64,000 nucleotides of DNA from Shimia marina (GCF_001458175.1 NZ_CYPW01000008.1:97924-161923); one strand, 5' to 3'; positions 41,612-51,129 are shown, numbered from the stretch's first letter. The notes: a model not told the origin generated them from the letters alone. Numbers and translations: made by a program.

Positions 41612-42232
41612 TCAGGCCGAGTCCTTGGTTACCTGATCGTCATTGTGCACCGCCTTGTGGTGTTCACCATGCGCGTCTCTCAGGATTCCGACGCCACCCC
41701 AGGCCGCGATGCCGGCGACAATCACGCCCACGACAAGGTCCGGCCAATTCGTTCCGAGCCAGGCTACGAGCCCGCCTGCGACGACGATTCCGAGATTGGC
41801 CGCGAAGTCGTTCCAGCTGAACGTATTCGCCGCTCGGATGTTTACGTCTGGATCGCGAAGCCGTGCCAGCAGCCAGACGCAAAGTGCGTTGATGGCCGCC
41901 GCTACCAGCGCCATGACAATCATGATCGTGCCAAGAGGATCCGATCCGCCGACGTAGCGGCGCCACGCGTCATACAGGATTCCAAGGGCGAAGAGGATCA
42001 GCAGGCCGCCCGAAACGTTCGCCGCTCCGCGCTTCCACTTGGCGGAGCGGGACAGCGCGAAGAGGCTGATCGCGTAGACGAAACTGTCCGACAGATTGTC
42101 GAGGCCATTGGCGATAAGCGCGCTTGACTCGCCGAATGCGCCCGAGGCGAAGAAAGCGACTGCCAGCCCGATGTTGAGACCCAGCACGATCCAGAGTGTG
42201 CGTCTTTCCGTTGCGTTTCTCTGCTCCGCCAT
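41612..42232 (-). CDS. Short CDF-type cation transporter
   Basis: 206 residues: six membrane helices with NGLDNLSDSFVY and SWNDFAANLG as metal-site motifs and a His-bearing tail (DAHGEHHKAVH), but no C-terminal cytoplasmic domain. Related to the membrane part of the HMA-CDF at 35190. Not present in copy A. It ends 10 bases before box B1 and starts 82 bases after the merR copy B stop. Confidence 0.85.
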   Translation of the reverse strand: MAEQRNATERRTLWIVLGLNIGLAVAFFASGAFGESSALIANGLDNLSDSFVYAISLFALSRSAKWKRGAANVSGGLLILFALGILYDAWRRYVGGSDPLGTIMIVMALVAAAINALCVWLLARLRDPDVNIRAANTFSWNDFAANLGIVVAGGLVAWLGTNWPDLVVGVIVAGIAAWGGVGILRDAHGEHHKAVHNDDQVTKDSA

Positions 42233-42314
42233 GCCGGGTATCCAAATTAGTGAATTGCCAATGAGTAACTAACACCGGGCTTTTTGCGTTCCGATCAAAG
42301 GTCGTCGAAATTGC

Positions 42315-42743
42315 TCAGGCGCCGATCTCTTCATGGTCGGTCAGGCATTCGGAATGGTCGCGCAGTACCTCGAGCACACGGCAATCAGAAGTCTGTCCGC
42401 CGCTGCACTCATGCACCATCCGCTTCAATTCCGTCCGCAGCGCCTCGAGCCGCGCCAATCGTTGCTCGACCTGTTTGAGTTGCCGACGGGCTATTGCATC
42501 CGCCTCAGCGCAGGACTTTCCCGGATGATCGCTGAGATCGAGGAGCTCACGGATCGCGTCCAACGAGAACCCCAGTTGCCGTGCGTGCCGGACGAATGAC
42601 AAGCGGTCGAGTTCGGCGTCGCCATAGCGTCGTTGGCCCCCCTCGGTCCTGCCGGGCTCAGGCATAAGTCCGATCTGCTCGTAATACCGGATGGTCTGCA
42701 CCTTTGTTCCGGTCTTCTTCGCCAGCGTCCCAATCGTCAGCAT
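42315..42743 (-). CDS. MerR-family metal-responsive regulator, copy B
   Basis: 142 residues, about four in five identical to copy A, including the whole DNA-recognition part (MLTIGTLAKKTGTKVQTIRY) and the cysteines near 78, 113, 121 and 133. ATG 42743 follows GGGGAGCGGAA; an ATG at 42758 adds five residues. With nearly the same HTH the two regulators should bind each other's operators. Confidence 0.92.
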   Translation of the reverse strand: MLTIGTLAKKTGTKVQTIRYYEQIGLMPEPGRTEGGQRRYGDAELDRLSFVRHARQLGFSLDAIRELLDLSDHPGKSCAEADAIARRQLKQVEQRLARLEALRTELKRMVHECSGGQTSDCRVLEVLRDHSECLTDHEEIGA

Positions 42744-42752
42744 TTCCGCTCC

Positions 42753-42781
42753 CCACATTACCTACAGTGGGTGTAGCTTTA
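42753..42781 (-). promoter_or_regulatory. Candidate MerR autoregulatory promoter B2
   Basis: Minus strand: TAAAGC (42776-42781), dyad CTACAC-CCA-CTGTAG at 42762-42776, weak -10 ATGTGG (42753-42758). Same weak -35 type as A2. Confidence 0.58.
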
Positions 42782-42853
42782 TGCGGTGCGCATCACAAGC
42801 TTCACCCGAGTTTCACAGATCGGTGATTGTTGGCCGATCGATGACAATCACGC

Positions 42854-42884
42854 TTGAACCTACAGTAGCTAGAGGATGTAAACG
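42854..42884 (+). promoter_or_regulatory. MerR-type promoter/operator B3 (SCO-Dsb operon)
   Basis: TTGAAC (42854-42859), 19-base spacer, TAAACG (42879-42884); dyad CTACAG-TAG-CTAGAG at 42860-42874, the same as A3. Confidence 0.87.
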
Positions 42885-42920
42885 CACACAAAATATAGAA
42901 TCAGGTTCGGGCGGAGCGGC

Positions 42921-43523
42921 GTGAGGCTTTCAGGTCTTCAGAAGGTATTGTGGGTGTTGGCGGGCGCGGCGGCGTTCGTTTTCATCTGGCTGTTGCTATG
43001 GTCCGACTACCGTGCCGATCTTGCCCGCACCGAGAGTGAACCACCGTTTCTTGCTGATTTCGAACTGACCGATCATCGCGGCATGGTCCAAACGGACGAA
43101 GATTTCGCAGGGCGCTGGATGCTGGTCTTCTTTGGCTTCACCAATTGCCCCGACGTCTGTCCGACAACACTGTCCGAAGTCGCGGCCGTGATGGAGGGCC
43201 TGGGCGATGAGGCAGCAATGGTTCAGCCGATTTTCATAACGATTGATCCGGAGCGGGATACGCCGACTGCACTTGCCGAGTATGTGCCCCTGTTCGACGC
43301 AGGGATCATCGGGCTGACCGGTACACCGGAGCAGATCGCCGCGACATCCGAAACCTTTCCGATATTCTTTGAGCGGATCGAGCAGGCGACTGCGCCGGGC
43401 GGATACACGATGGGTCACACGTCGCATCTTTTCCTTTTCGACACGCAAGCAGGCTTCGCGGACTCCTGGCCCTACGGCACGCCCGCCGAAGAGATCCTCG
43501 CCGATCTGAGACAGAGGATCTGA
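42921..43523 (+). CDS. SCO1/SenC-type protein, copy B, first of two
   Basis: 200 residues from GTG 42921: membrane anchor, CxxxC in TNCPDVCPTTL, His in YTMGHTSHLFLFD. Same role and operon position as 1893-2492. The start lies 37 bases after the -10 of box B3. Confidence 0.92.
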   Translation: MRLSGLQKVLWVLAGAAAFVFIWLLLWSDYRADLARTESEPPFLADFELTDHRGMVQTDEDFAGRWMLVFFGFTNCPDVCPTTLSEVAAVMEGLGDEAAMVQPIFITIDPERDTPTALAEYVPLFDAGIIGLTGTPEQIAATSETFPIFFERIEQATAPGGYTMGHTSHLFLFDTQAGFADSWPYGTPAEEILADLRQRI

Positions 43524-43528
43524 TCGTC

Positions 43529-43951
43529 ATGACCCGACTTTCCGGAGAGACGGCCCTTGGCCTGGCCTGGATCATCGCGCTCACCGCGTCGCTTGCCGTG
43601 CTCTTCATCGGCGAGGTTCTGGGGCAGACACCTTGCGTGCTCTGCTGGTTCCAGCGTGCCTTCATGTTCCCCTTGGCCATCATCCTCGGGCTTGGGCTGT
43701 GGTGGCAGGATCGGCGCGTGGGTCGCTACGGGATCGCGCTGGCTTTGGGCGGTGCCGCCGTCGCGCTTTGGCACTTGGGCCTCTATGTCGGCGTTATCCC
43801 CGAGCGTATCCAGCCCTGCACGGCGACCGGCCCATCCTGTACCGACGACAATCAACTGGTCTTCGGCATTCCGATTCCTTTGATGGCGCTCGTCGCCTTC
43901 GCGATGATCGGTCTGCTGTCGGCTCTCTCACTGAAGGAAACACAAAAATGA
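43529..43951 (+). CDS. dsbB: DsbB-type protein, copy B
   Basis: 140 residues, four helices, TPCVLCWFQRA and QPCTATGPSCTDD cysteine pairs, almost identical to copy A. Coupled by ATGA overlap to the DsbA-like gene. Reoxidises that partner and passes electrons to quinone. Confidence 0.92.
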   Translation: MTRLSGETALGLAWIIALTASLAVLFIGEVLGQTPCVLCWFQRAFMFPLAIILGLGLWWQDRRVGRYGIALALGGAAVALWHLGLYVGVIPERIQPCTATGPSCTDDNQLVFGIPIPLMALVAFAMIGLLSALSLKETQK

Positions 43952-44607
43952 AACGACGCGGCCTCATCCTGTCCGTTCTCGCGCTCGGGGTCGCCGGTTT
44001 CGGCGGTGCCGCCTGGTATGCCACCCGCCCCGACCCGATTGCCGCGTCCGATCCCATCGACCCTGAAATGGCCGACGCGCTGATCCGACCCTATTCCCCG
44101 ATCCTCGGGCCCGAGGATGCGCCCGTAACCATCGTTGAATTCTTCGACCCGGCCTGCGAGGCATGCCGCGCTTTCTATCCGGTCGTCGAGGATATCATGG
44201 CGGAGCACGGAGACGCGGTGCGCGTTGTAATCCGCTATACGCCTTTTCACGGCGAGGCGTCGGTAGAAGCGATCCGTGTGCTCGAGGCGGCGCGCATGCA
44301 GGACGTGTTTGAACCTGTGCTCGAGGCAGTCTTGCGAGAGCAGCCCAGATGGGCGTCTCACGGGACCCCGGCACCCGGATTGATCCTTGAGATTGCAGCA
44401 AGCGGAGGTCTGGATGTCGAAGCTGCCCGGACACAGATGCTGGCCCCCGGTGTTGTGGCGGTGCTCAACCAGGACCGCGCCGATGTCGAGACAGTCGGGG
44501 TCCGCCAAACGCCCACGTTCTTCGTGAACGGCAAGCCTCTCGATCCGTTCGGTGAGGCCGAATTGCAGAGGCTGGTGGCAGTGGAAGTTGCGGCAAGCCA
44601 AAGCTGA
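43948..44607 (+). CDS. DsbA-family oxidoreductase, copy B
   Basis: 219 residues: anchor or signal at the N-terminus, active site PACEACRAF and RQTPTFFVNG. Same length as copy A. The frame extends upstream to 43633 only as overlap with dsbB. Predicted periplasmic disulfide donor for operon clients. Confidence 0.92.
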   Translation: MKRRGLILSVLALGVAGFGGAAWYATRPDPIAASDPIDPEMADALIRPYSPILGPEDAPVTIVEFFDPACEACRAFYPVVEDIMAEHGDAVRVVIRYTPFHGEASVEAIRVLEAARMQDVFEPVLEAVLREQPRWASHGTPAPGLILEIAASGGLDVEAARTQMLAPGVVAVLNQDRADVETVGVRQTPTFFVNGKPLDPFGEAELQRLVAVEVAASQS

Positions 44608-44629
44608 TTTGCGGAGGCAGGAGAAACGA

Positions 44630-45100
44630 GTGGTGAAGAAGTTGAGATATACCAATGCATTGGCCGTGCTTTTGACGGTTGCAGGGCTGTCGGCCCCCGC
44701 ACTGGCCGGTTCGGAGGATGTCGTGGTCGAGAATGCGTGGTCCCGCGCCTCGATCGGCGTCAACAGGCCAGGTGCCGCCTATATGACCGTGCGCAACACG
44801 GGTGAAGACGCCGTTACGCTGACCGGACTTGCGACACCGCTGGCAATGATGCCCGAGATCCATGAGTCGAAAACCAACTCCGATGGCGTCAGTTCCATGG
44901 CGCCTGCAGGCGAGATCACGATTGAGCCCGGCCAAAGCGTGGCATTGGAGCCGGGCGGGTTGCACGCCATGCTCATGAAGCTGCAAGAGCCGATGACCGA
45001 AGGCGAGAATTTCCCGCTGACACTGACCTTCTCGGATGGCGGCAAGGTGACGGTCGAGGTCCCAATCCTCGGAATCGCCGCGCGTGGACCGGAGGGCTGA
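44630..45100 (+). CDS. PCuAC-type copper chaperone, copy B
   Basis: 156 residues from GTG 44630 (a second GTG at 44633 is equally possible and aligns better with copy A); CAGGAG lies six to nine bases before. Signal peptide ends near PALAGSED. Ligand pattern MPEIH, SSM, GGLHAMLM for Cu(I). Partner of the flanking SCO proteins. Confidence 0.9.
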   Translation: MVKKLRYTNALAVLLTVAGLSAPALAGSEDVVVENAWSRASIGVNRPGAAYMTVRNTGEDAVTLTGLATPLAMMPEIHESKTNSDGVSSMAPAGEITIEPGQSVALEPGGLHAMLMKLQEPMTEGENFPLTLTFSDGGKVTVEVPILGIAARGPEG

Positions 45101-45726
45101 TGCAACGTCGGCAGCTCCTTCTATACGGCGCAGCCGGTGCCGGCGTTCTTGGCCTGACGCTCTTCGTGGGCTGGTGGCGGGTGGACGGGCCCGGTGCGCC
45201 TGAACCAAAAGGGCAGCGGCCCCTGCCCCTATCGGCGATGGAGTTCCGGCTGACCGACCACGAGGAAAATGAGGTAGGGCCTGGCAACCTGATCGGTCGT
45301 CCCACAATGGTGTTTTTCGGGTTCACCTACTGCCCGGACGTCTGCCCGACGACCCTATCGGATATTTCCGGCTGGCTTGAGGAACTGGGCGACGAAGCAT
45401 CAGAGATGAACGTGGTCTTCATCACGGTCGACCCGGAGCGGGACACGGTCGAGGCCATGGCCGAATATGTCGGCTATTTTCATCCGGTCATTCGTGGCTG
45501 GACGGGGCCGGAAGACCAAATTGCCCGCGCTGCAGAAGGGTTTCGTGCCTCATTTGAGCGCGTCCCGACTGAGGGCGGCGGCTATACGATGAACCATACG
45601 GCAAGCGTATTCCTGTTCGATGCCGAGGGTGAGCTCGTCACCATGATCGACTATCACGAGCAAAGAGAATTCGCGGTGCCGAAGATCCAGCGCGCACTGA
45701 CAGAAGACGTAGAGGGGGCAACATGA
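45100..45726 (+). CDS. SCO1/SenC-family protein, copy B, second of two
   Basis: 208 residues: N-terminal anchor, CxxxC in TYCPDVCPTTL, distal His in YTMNHTASVFLFD. Its ATG overlaps the PCuAC stop and its stop overlaps the LytM start by four bases, so the set is translationally coupled. Confidence 0.92.
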   Translation: MQRRQLLLYGAAGAGVLGLTLFVGWWRVDGPGAPEPKGQRPLPLSAMEFRLTDHEENEVGPGNLIGRPTMVFFGFTYCPDVCPTTLSDISGWLEELGDEASEMNVVFITVDPERDTVEAMAEYVGYFHPVIRGWTGPEDQIARAAEGFRASFERVPTEGGGYTMNHTASVFLFDAEGELVTMIDYHEQREFAVPKIQRALTEDVEGAT

Positions 45727-47096
45727 AGATAAGAACTGTCTTGGCGGCCGTTGCGGTCGCAGGCGCATTTTCGGTGACCGCCATCGCCATCTCTGGCGTT
45801 CTGTCCAAAGAACCGGTGCCCCCTGCGATTGCTGAAGCGACCCTCTGGACTCCCAATCCGCTTGCGCCGCCTCGGATTACCGAAACCAATTCGGTCCGCC
45901 CTACACTCGCCCAGGCGGATATCGCATTCGAGTTCAGACCCCGGCCGCTCCTGACCGTTTCCCCCGCTGATACCTCCTTGCCATCTATCGAGCCCCCGCT
46001 GGTCACCTGGTCGCGGGAGATTGCGTCCGGCGAGATGCTTGATGCGGTCCTTTCCGATGCGGGGCTGGATGCTTCGGATCGCGCCGAAATCGCCTTGGCG
46101 ATTGGCACGGAATACGATCTGCGCCGTCTGCGTCCGGGTCACATCATTACGGTGGTTTCCACAACGGACGACAACCCGCGTCGTGTAGAGCTCGCCGTCG
46201 AAGACGGTGTCCGGATAGAGGCGGTCTTCGGCGAACAGCTTGCCGCCCGCGTGTTGGACCCGGATCCCGAATTGGTGACTTTCGCCGGCGAGGCGGTGAT
46301 CGAGAGCTCGATTTTCGCCGCCCTGAACACGGCAGACATCCCCGCCCGTTTTGCGGTGGACCTGGCGCAGATGCTGGGCGGCACCGTGGATTTCCGTCGT
46401 GATCTTGCGGGTGGCGAGACGATGCGCCTCCTTTGGCGCGAGGCCCGAGACGGGAACAAGAGGATTGGTCAGCCCGAGCTTGCCTTTGCCGCACTGGATA
46501 TCGATGGCTCGGTCTATGAAATCGTCTGGCCGAACGACGGCAGCGGCCAAGCGACGATCTATGTCGACGGAGAAGTCCTGCGCGTGTTTGCGCAACCGGT
46601 CGAAGGTGCACGGCTGAGTTCTGTGTTCGGGCGCCGCACCCATCCGGTCTACGGCAATGTACGGATGCACACAGGAGTCGACTTCGCGGCGGCGCGCGGC
46701 ACGCCGGTACAGGCGACGGCGCCGGGCCGCGTTAGCTTCATCGGCCGACGCGGTGGGTATGGCCGGGTCGTCGAGATCGCTCATGGCTCCGACACCCTGA
46801 CGCGCTATGCGCATCTGAGCGCCGTACCGGACGGGCTCACACAAGGGCAACGCGTGATGGCCGGAGATATGATCGGGCGGGTCGGTGCGACGGGTACCGC
46901 GACAGGCCCCAACCTACATTACGAAGTGCTGGTGGACGGTCGCCCAACCGACCCTCTCTCTGACGACCGATTGGCAGAGGCGGCCGAGCGTGAAGCGGAC
47001 GACACGGCCGCGCTTGAGCGACTGCGTGAGGCGCGTTCACTTCTTGCTGAGAGGCTCGCCAGCGAATTTGCACAGACGACAACCGAAAGGCTTTGA
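45723..47096 (+). CDS. LytM/M23-domain protein, copy B
   Basis: 457 residues, equal in length to copy A, with the same layout: anchor, variable central part, LRRLRPGHIITVV, and a C-terminal M23 domain with HTGVDF, YAHLS and GPNLHYE. The His-to-Asn change in the HxH motif is shared, so it predates the split of the two modules and is not a random lesion. Confidence 0.87.
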   Translation: MKIRTVLAAVAVAGAFSVTAIAISGVLSKEPVPPAIAEATLWTPNPLAPPRITETNSVRPTLAQADIAFEFRPRPLLTVSPADTSLPSIEPPLVTWSREIASGEMLDAVLSDAGLDASDRAEIALAIGTEYDLRRLRPGHIITVVSTTDDNPRRVELAVEDGVRIEAVFGEQLAARVLDPDPELVTFAGEAVIESSIFAALNTADIPARFAVDLAQMLGGTVDFRRDLAGGETMRLLWREARDGNKRIGQPELAFAALDIDGSVYEIVWPNDGSGQATIYVDGEVLRVFAQPVEGARLSSVFGRRTHPVYGNVRMHTGVDFAAARGTPVQATAPGRVSFIGRRGGYGRVVEIAHGSDTLTRYAHLSAVPDGLTQGQRVMAGDMIGRVGATGTATGPNLHYEVLVDGRPTDPLSDDRLAEAAEREADDTAALERLREARSLLAERLASEFAQTTTERL

Positions 47097-47099
47097 TCC

Positions 47100-47558
47100 A
47101 TGAAACGATTTACTCCCGCCCTTGCCATCGCATTTGCCTTGCTTCCTGCGGCGCAGGCCGTCGCAGAGGCGATTCAGATCGACGTCCGGAAGACAAACGG
47201 CTGCGGCTGTTGCCTGTCCTGGATGAAGCACCTCGAGGAGAATGGCTTCGCGCCGATGGGCGAGGACATGTTCGGAGGATCTCTTGTGCGCTTCAAACTC
47301 GACAATGGCGTGCCGCAGCGCATGGTCTCCTGCCATACGGCTTTGGTCGACGGCTATGTGATCGAGGGCCACGTGCCGGCGGCTGACATCCAACGCCTGC
47401 TGGAGGACCGGCCAGACGCGGTAGGCCTGGCGGTGCCGGGAATGCCCTACGGGTCGCCCGGCATGGGACCGGAGGACGACCGGGAGGCTTACGATGTCTT
47501 CCTGATCCACGAAGACGGATCGACCGAGGTCTACACCAGCTACTCGGCTCCTGACTGA
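47100..47558 (+). CDS. DUF411 metal-binding protein, copy B
   Basis: 152 residues: signal peptide (ALLPAAQAVAEA), KTNGCGCCLSW, MVSCHT, EGHVPAADI, GLAVPGMPYGSPGM. Starts four bases after the LytM stop. Same family and place as 6062-6517; likely periplasmic copper or silver binding. Confidence 0.9.
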   Translation: MKRFTPALAIAFALLPAAQAVAEAIQIDVRKTNGCGCCLSWMKHLEENGFAPMGEDMFGGSLVRFKLDNGVPQRMVSCHTALVDGYVIEGHVPAADIQRLLEDRPDAVGLAVPGMPYGSPGMGPEDDREAYDVFLIHEDGSTEVYTSYSAPD

Positions 47559-47580
47559 ACTCGCGGCAGAACCTTAACAA

Positions 47581-48363
47581 TTGGAACCCCTCTCCCCCAT
47601 AGCGCTTGGCTTTCTTGGAAGCCTGGCCGCCGGATCGCTGACCGCGGTCGGGGCGGTCCCCGTTCTTTTTGGGCGCATCCCGTCCCGGGCCACGCGCGAT
47701 CTGCTGCTTGGCTTCGCGGCGGGTGTCATGCTCGCGGCTTCGTTCTTCTCGCTGATCATCCCGGCTCTCGACGCAGCTGAAGGACAGTTCGACAACGGTG
47801 CTCTCCCGGCGGCCATCGTATGTGTTGCGATCCTGCTTGGCATGGGCGCGATCGCTCTGATGAACGAACGGCTACCGCATGAACATTTCAAGACGGGGCG
47901 GGAAGGTCCCGACGCCGCATCGCTGCGGCGCGTCTGGCTTTTCATCATCGCGATCACTATCCACAATTTTCCCGAAGGGCTTGCCGTCGGCGTCGGGTTC
48001 GGGGCTGACGGTTTGTCGGGCGGGTTGCCACTTGCGATCGGTATTGGATTACAGAATGCCCCCGAAGGTCTGGGGGTGGCGGTTTCGTTGCTCGGCGAGG
48101 GCTATTCCAGGCTTCGCGCCTGGGGCATCGCCGCTCTGACCGGTCTCGTCGAGCCCGTCGGTGGACTTCTCGGCGCAGGGATTATCAGTCTTTCGCAACC
48201 GCTGCTGCCCTGGGGTCTCGCCTTCGCAGCAGGTGCGATGCTCTACGTCATCAGCCACGAGATCATTCCGGAAACCCACCGATCCGGCCATCAGAACAGG
48301 GCGACGCTCGGCCTCGCCGTTGGTCTTGTGATCATGTTGTTCCTCGACGTCTGGCTGGGATAA
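47581..48363 (+). CDS. ZIP-family metal transporter
   Basis: 260 residues with eight membrane helices. The helix IV and V metal motifs are TIHNFPEGLAVG and GLQNAPEGLGVA; the second has Asn where ZupT usually has His. ZIP proteins generally move Zn or other divalent metals into the cytosol, an unexpected direction in an efflux module. TTG start at 47581, 23 bases after DUF411. This gene is absent from copy A. Confidence 0.88.
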   Translation: MEPLSPIALGFLGSLAAGSLTAVGAVPVLFGRIPSRATRDLLLGFAAGVMLAASFFSLIIPALDAAEGQFDNGALPAAIVCVAILLGMGAIALMNERLPHEHFKTGREGPDAASLRRVWLFIIAITIHNFPEGLAVGVGFGADGLSGGLPLAIGIGLQNAPEGLGVAVSLLGEGYSRLRAWGIAALTGLVEPVGGLLGAGIISLSQPLLPWGLAFAAGAMLYVISHEIIPETHRSGHQNRATLGLAVGLVIMLFLDVWLG

Positions 48364-48367
48364 GCTG

Positions 48368-48841
48368 ATGAGAACTTGCCTCTTCGTCGGTCTGCTTGCT
48401 GCGCTGATCGCCTTTCTTGTCGATCAGGCAACGAAGGCAATCGTTGTGTCCAATGCGACTGTTCTTAGTTCCGGCGTATCGGTCTTTCCCGGCTTCAATC
48501 TCATCTACCTGCGCAATGACGGAGTGACCTTCGGGCTTCTCGGCGGCGCGCCGTGGTGGAGCCTTGTCTTACTGGCGCTTGGCATCTGCGTCTGGCTGGC
48601 GTTCATGCTGGTCCGTACCAGCAGCCGGGTCGAGGCCATTGCCTATGGTGCGATCATCGGCGGTGCACTCGGCAATATTCTGGACCGCCTGCGCTATCGT
48701 GCGGTGACGGATTTCCTCGATTTCTACATCGGGACGGCGCACTGGCCTGCCTTCAACATGGCCGATGTTTTTGTGGTTGGCGGCGTGATGCTGCTGCTCA
48801 TTGCGCCGTGGGTTGGCGCTCGACTTCAGACCGATTCATGA
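48368..48841 (+). CDS. lspA: Lipoprotein signal peptidase (LspA), copy B
   Basis: 157 residues with LRNDGVTFGLLGG, NILDRLRYRAVTDF and FNMADVFVVGG. Five bases after the ZIP gene and overlapping lnt by four bases, so lipoprotein cleavage and N-acylation are made from one message. Confidence 0.93.
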   Translation: MRTCLFVGLLAALIAFLVDQATKAIVVSNATVLSSGVSVFPGFNLIYLRNDGVTFGLLGGAPWWSLVLLALGICVWLAFMLVRTSSRVEAIAYGAIIGGALGNILDRLRYRAVTDFLDFYIGTAHWPAFNMADVFVVGGVMLLLIAPWVGARLQTDS

Positions 48842-50409
48842 AGCCGGGATTGCCGCAGTTCGTTAGTGAGGACCTGAACCTGTTCCAGCGCATGGGTCTT
48901 GCCCTTGCTGCCGGCGGATTGACGGTTTTGACTCTTCCGCCGTTTTCTTGGCTCATCGCGGTCCCTGTCGCCTTCTCCGTGCTCTTTATCGTTCTCCGGA
49001 ACATCTCAACCTCGCGCGCTTTCCTTGTCGGTTGGGCTTTCGGACTGGGCCAATTCGGGATTGGAATTTCCTGGATCGCCGAGAGCTTTTACGTCGATGC
49101 CGAACGTTTCGGCGCACTGGCGATTCCGGCGGTCGCGGGTCTGTCCGCCGGACTTGCCATCTTCCCGGGCATGGCGGCGATGCTTTTTGCCGCCATCATG
49201 CAGCGCCGAGCTGTCGGCGGCATTGCGGCGGGCCTGCTGTTTGCAACCTGCTGGGTGGCCACGGAATGGCTGCGGGGTCATGTCCTGACAGGGTTTCCCT
49301 GGAACCTTGCCGCTTATGCCCTTGTCGACTATGCCGCCCTGCGCCAACCCGCCGCCTGGGTCGGAAGCTACGGTTTGGGCTTTCTCACGGTCTTCATCGG
49401 CATATTGCCAGGTGTGTTGACTGTGGCGGCGCCAAAGAGACGCGCGCCTGTTCTCGTGCTCTTCGCCGTTGCTGTGGCGGGTTTCTGGGTTGGCGGTGCG
49501 CTTCGGTCAGGGCAGGACGTGCCGCCGACAGACGTTGCTTTGCGCATCGTCCAAGGCAATGTGCCACAAGTCGAGAAGTGGGTACCGGGCAGCCGCCAGC
49601 GAACCTTGGAAAAATACCTGGGCTTGTCCGCGCAACCCGGACGTTTCGATTTGCTGCTTTGGCCGGAAACGGCCTTCCCCGGCTTTCTGGACGAAGATGC
49701 TGCGGCACGCGCGCGGATATCTGCAGCTTTGCCAGACGGCAGGATCCTACTGACAGGTGCGCCTGACCGAGTGGAGGGCGATGGGGGAACCAGATATTTC
49801 AACACGGTTCAGGCCTATGACGGCAGCGGCGAGGTTCTGACGGGGTATGCAAAACATCATCTTGTTCCGTTCGGGGAATATGTGCCCCTGAAAGGCTGGC
49901 TGCCCATCGAGCGGCTGACCGAAGGGTTGGGCGATTTCACGCCGGGACCAGGGCCGCGCACGCTGGCGATCCCTGGCGCGCCTCTGGTCGCGGTGGCGAT
50001 CTGTTACGAGATCATCTTTCCGGGCCACGTGGTCGATGACCTTTTCCGCCCCGACTGGATATTCAACGCCACAAATGATGCCTGGTTCGGAACCAGCATC
50101 GGACCCGAGCAGCACCTCGCCTCCGCGCGGATGCGCGCGGTCGAGGAGGGACTTCCCGTGGTCCGGGCGGCCAACACTGGGATATCCGCGATCATCGACG
50201 CCAATGGAAATGTCGTCGCGCGTCTTGATACCGGGGAAACAGGCACCATTGATGCCGGCCTGCCGGGCGCGCGTACTCCAACGCCCTATGCGCGGTTCGG
50301 CGACTGGACCTTGTTGGTTCTTGTTTTTGGGTGCTGGGTCTTCGGCTGGCTGGCCAGTTTGCTCGGACGAGATCCCGATGCGCGGCATTTTGGAACGGAG
50401 GTATCCTGA
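48838..50409 (+). CDS. lnt: Apolipoprotein N-acyltransferase (Lnt)
   Basis: 523 residues: about six N-terminal membrane helices, then a nitrilase domain with the triad Glu in LLWPETAFPGF, Lys in YAKHHLVPFGEYVPL and Cys in AICYEIIFPG. Adds the third acyl chain to lipoproteins. Start 48838 overlaps the lspA stop; the longer frame to 48553 is overlap. A house-keeping-type gene in an accessory metal operon; absent from copy A. Confidence 0.93.
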   Translation: MKPGLPQFVSEDLNLFQRMGLALAAGGLTVLTLPPFSWLIAVPVAFSVLFIVLRNISTSRAFLVGWAFGLGQFGIGISWIAESFYVDAERFGALAIPAVAGLSAGLAIFPGMAAMLFAAIMQRRAVGGIAAGLLFATCWVATEWLRGHVLTGFPWNLAAYALVDYAALRQPAAWVGSYGLGFLTVFIGILPGVLTVAAPKRRAPVLVLFAVAVAGFWVGGALRSGQDVPPTDVALRIVQGNVPQVEKWVPGSRQRTLEKYLGLSAQPGRFDLLLWPETAFPGFLDEDAAARARISAALPDGRILLTGAPDRVEGDGGTRYFNTVQAYDGSGEVLTGYAKHHLVPFGEYVPLKGWLPIERLTEGLGDFTPGPGPRTLAIPGAPLVAVAICYEIIFPGHVVDDLFRPDWIFNATNDAWFGTSIGPEQHLASARMRAVEEGLPVVRAANTGISAIIDANGNVVARLDTGETGTIDAGLPGARTPTPYARFGDWTLLVLVFGCWVFGWLASLLGRDPDARHFGTEVS

Positions 50410-50576
50410 TGCTTGTGATCGTGAGCGCTATCGGAGGCGCGATCTGGGGTGGCTATCTGGCACGACGGAGGAGGGGGAATCACCTGGATATCCTCCAATA
50501 TGCGGTAGCGTCTGCGATCGCCTTCGGACTTGTCGCCCTGTTTGCAACCATCGTGCTGTCGCGGGTTCTCGGCTAG
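50409..50576 (+). CDS. Small two-helix membrane protein
   Basis: 55 residues: MLVIVSAIGGAIWGGYLA, a basic loop ARRRRGNHLD, then a second helix (VASAIAFGLVALFATIVL). The ATG shares one base with the lnt stop (TGATG), so it is coupled to lnt. No family recognised. Confidence 0.75.
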   Translation: MLVIVSAIGGAIWGGYLARRRRGNHLDILQYAVASAIAFGLVALFATIVLSRVLG

Positions 50577-50670
50577 CGAGCTTCGAAATTGCGCAAACGT
50601 GTCAGCGGCTTGAAGACCTGATAGCTCGAGGTCCCGATAGAGAATCGCGCGAATGTGCATCTAGGCGAGC

Positions 50671-51129
50671 TCATTTCTGATTGAGCCGTCGCTCGAACGC
50701 CTCCAATGTCGTCCCGCTGACGTGATGCTCGATCCCTTCCGCATCGCGTTCCGCGGTCTCTTCGTCGATTCCCAGGCTCAGAAGAAAGGCGACGACGACC
50801 CTGTGGCGGCGTCGACAGATCTCCGCGAGGTCCTGCCCGGCATCGGTGAGGAATATCGCGCGGTATGGCTCCCGCCGGACCAGACCAGCAGCCTTGAGCC
50901 GCGAGATGTTCTTGGTCACGGTCGGCGGCTTCACGCCAAGCCGCTCGGCGATCTCGACCGGTCTGGCCTCCCCGCGCGTCTCGATCAGTTCCGCGATCAG
51001 TTCGACGTAATCCTCCGCCATCTCGCTTTCATGTGCCTGACGCACGGTCGCAAAGCCATCGGCCTGCGCCTCGGGAGCCCGGTCGACCGCTTCGAATGGC
51101 TCACGCCCTTGTGATTGTAGCTTTGTCAT
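50671..51129 (-). CDS. mntR: DtxR/MntR-family repressor, copy B
   Basis: 152 residues: winged HTH (RPVEIAERLGVKPPTVTKNIS), metal-site residues ERDAEGIEHHVS. ATG 51129 fits copy A; the extra N-terminal residues to 51165 would cover the divergent promoter. Its original target gene is now only a stub. Confidence 0.87.
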   Translation of the reverse strand: MTKLQSQGREPFEAVDRAPEAQADGFATVRQAHESEMAEDYVELIAELIETRGEARPVEIAERLGVKPPTVTKNISRLKAAGLVRREPYRAIFLTDAGQDLAEICRRRHRVVVAFLLSLGIDEETAERDAEGIEHHVSGTTLEAFERRLNQK

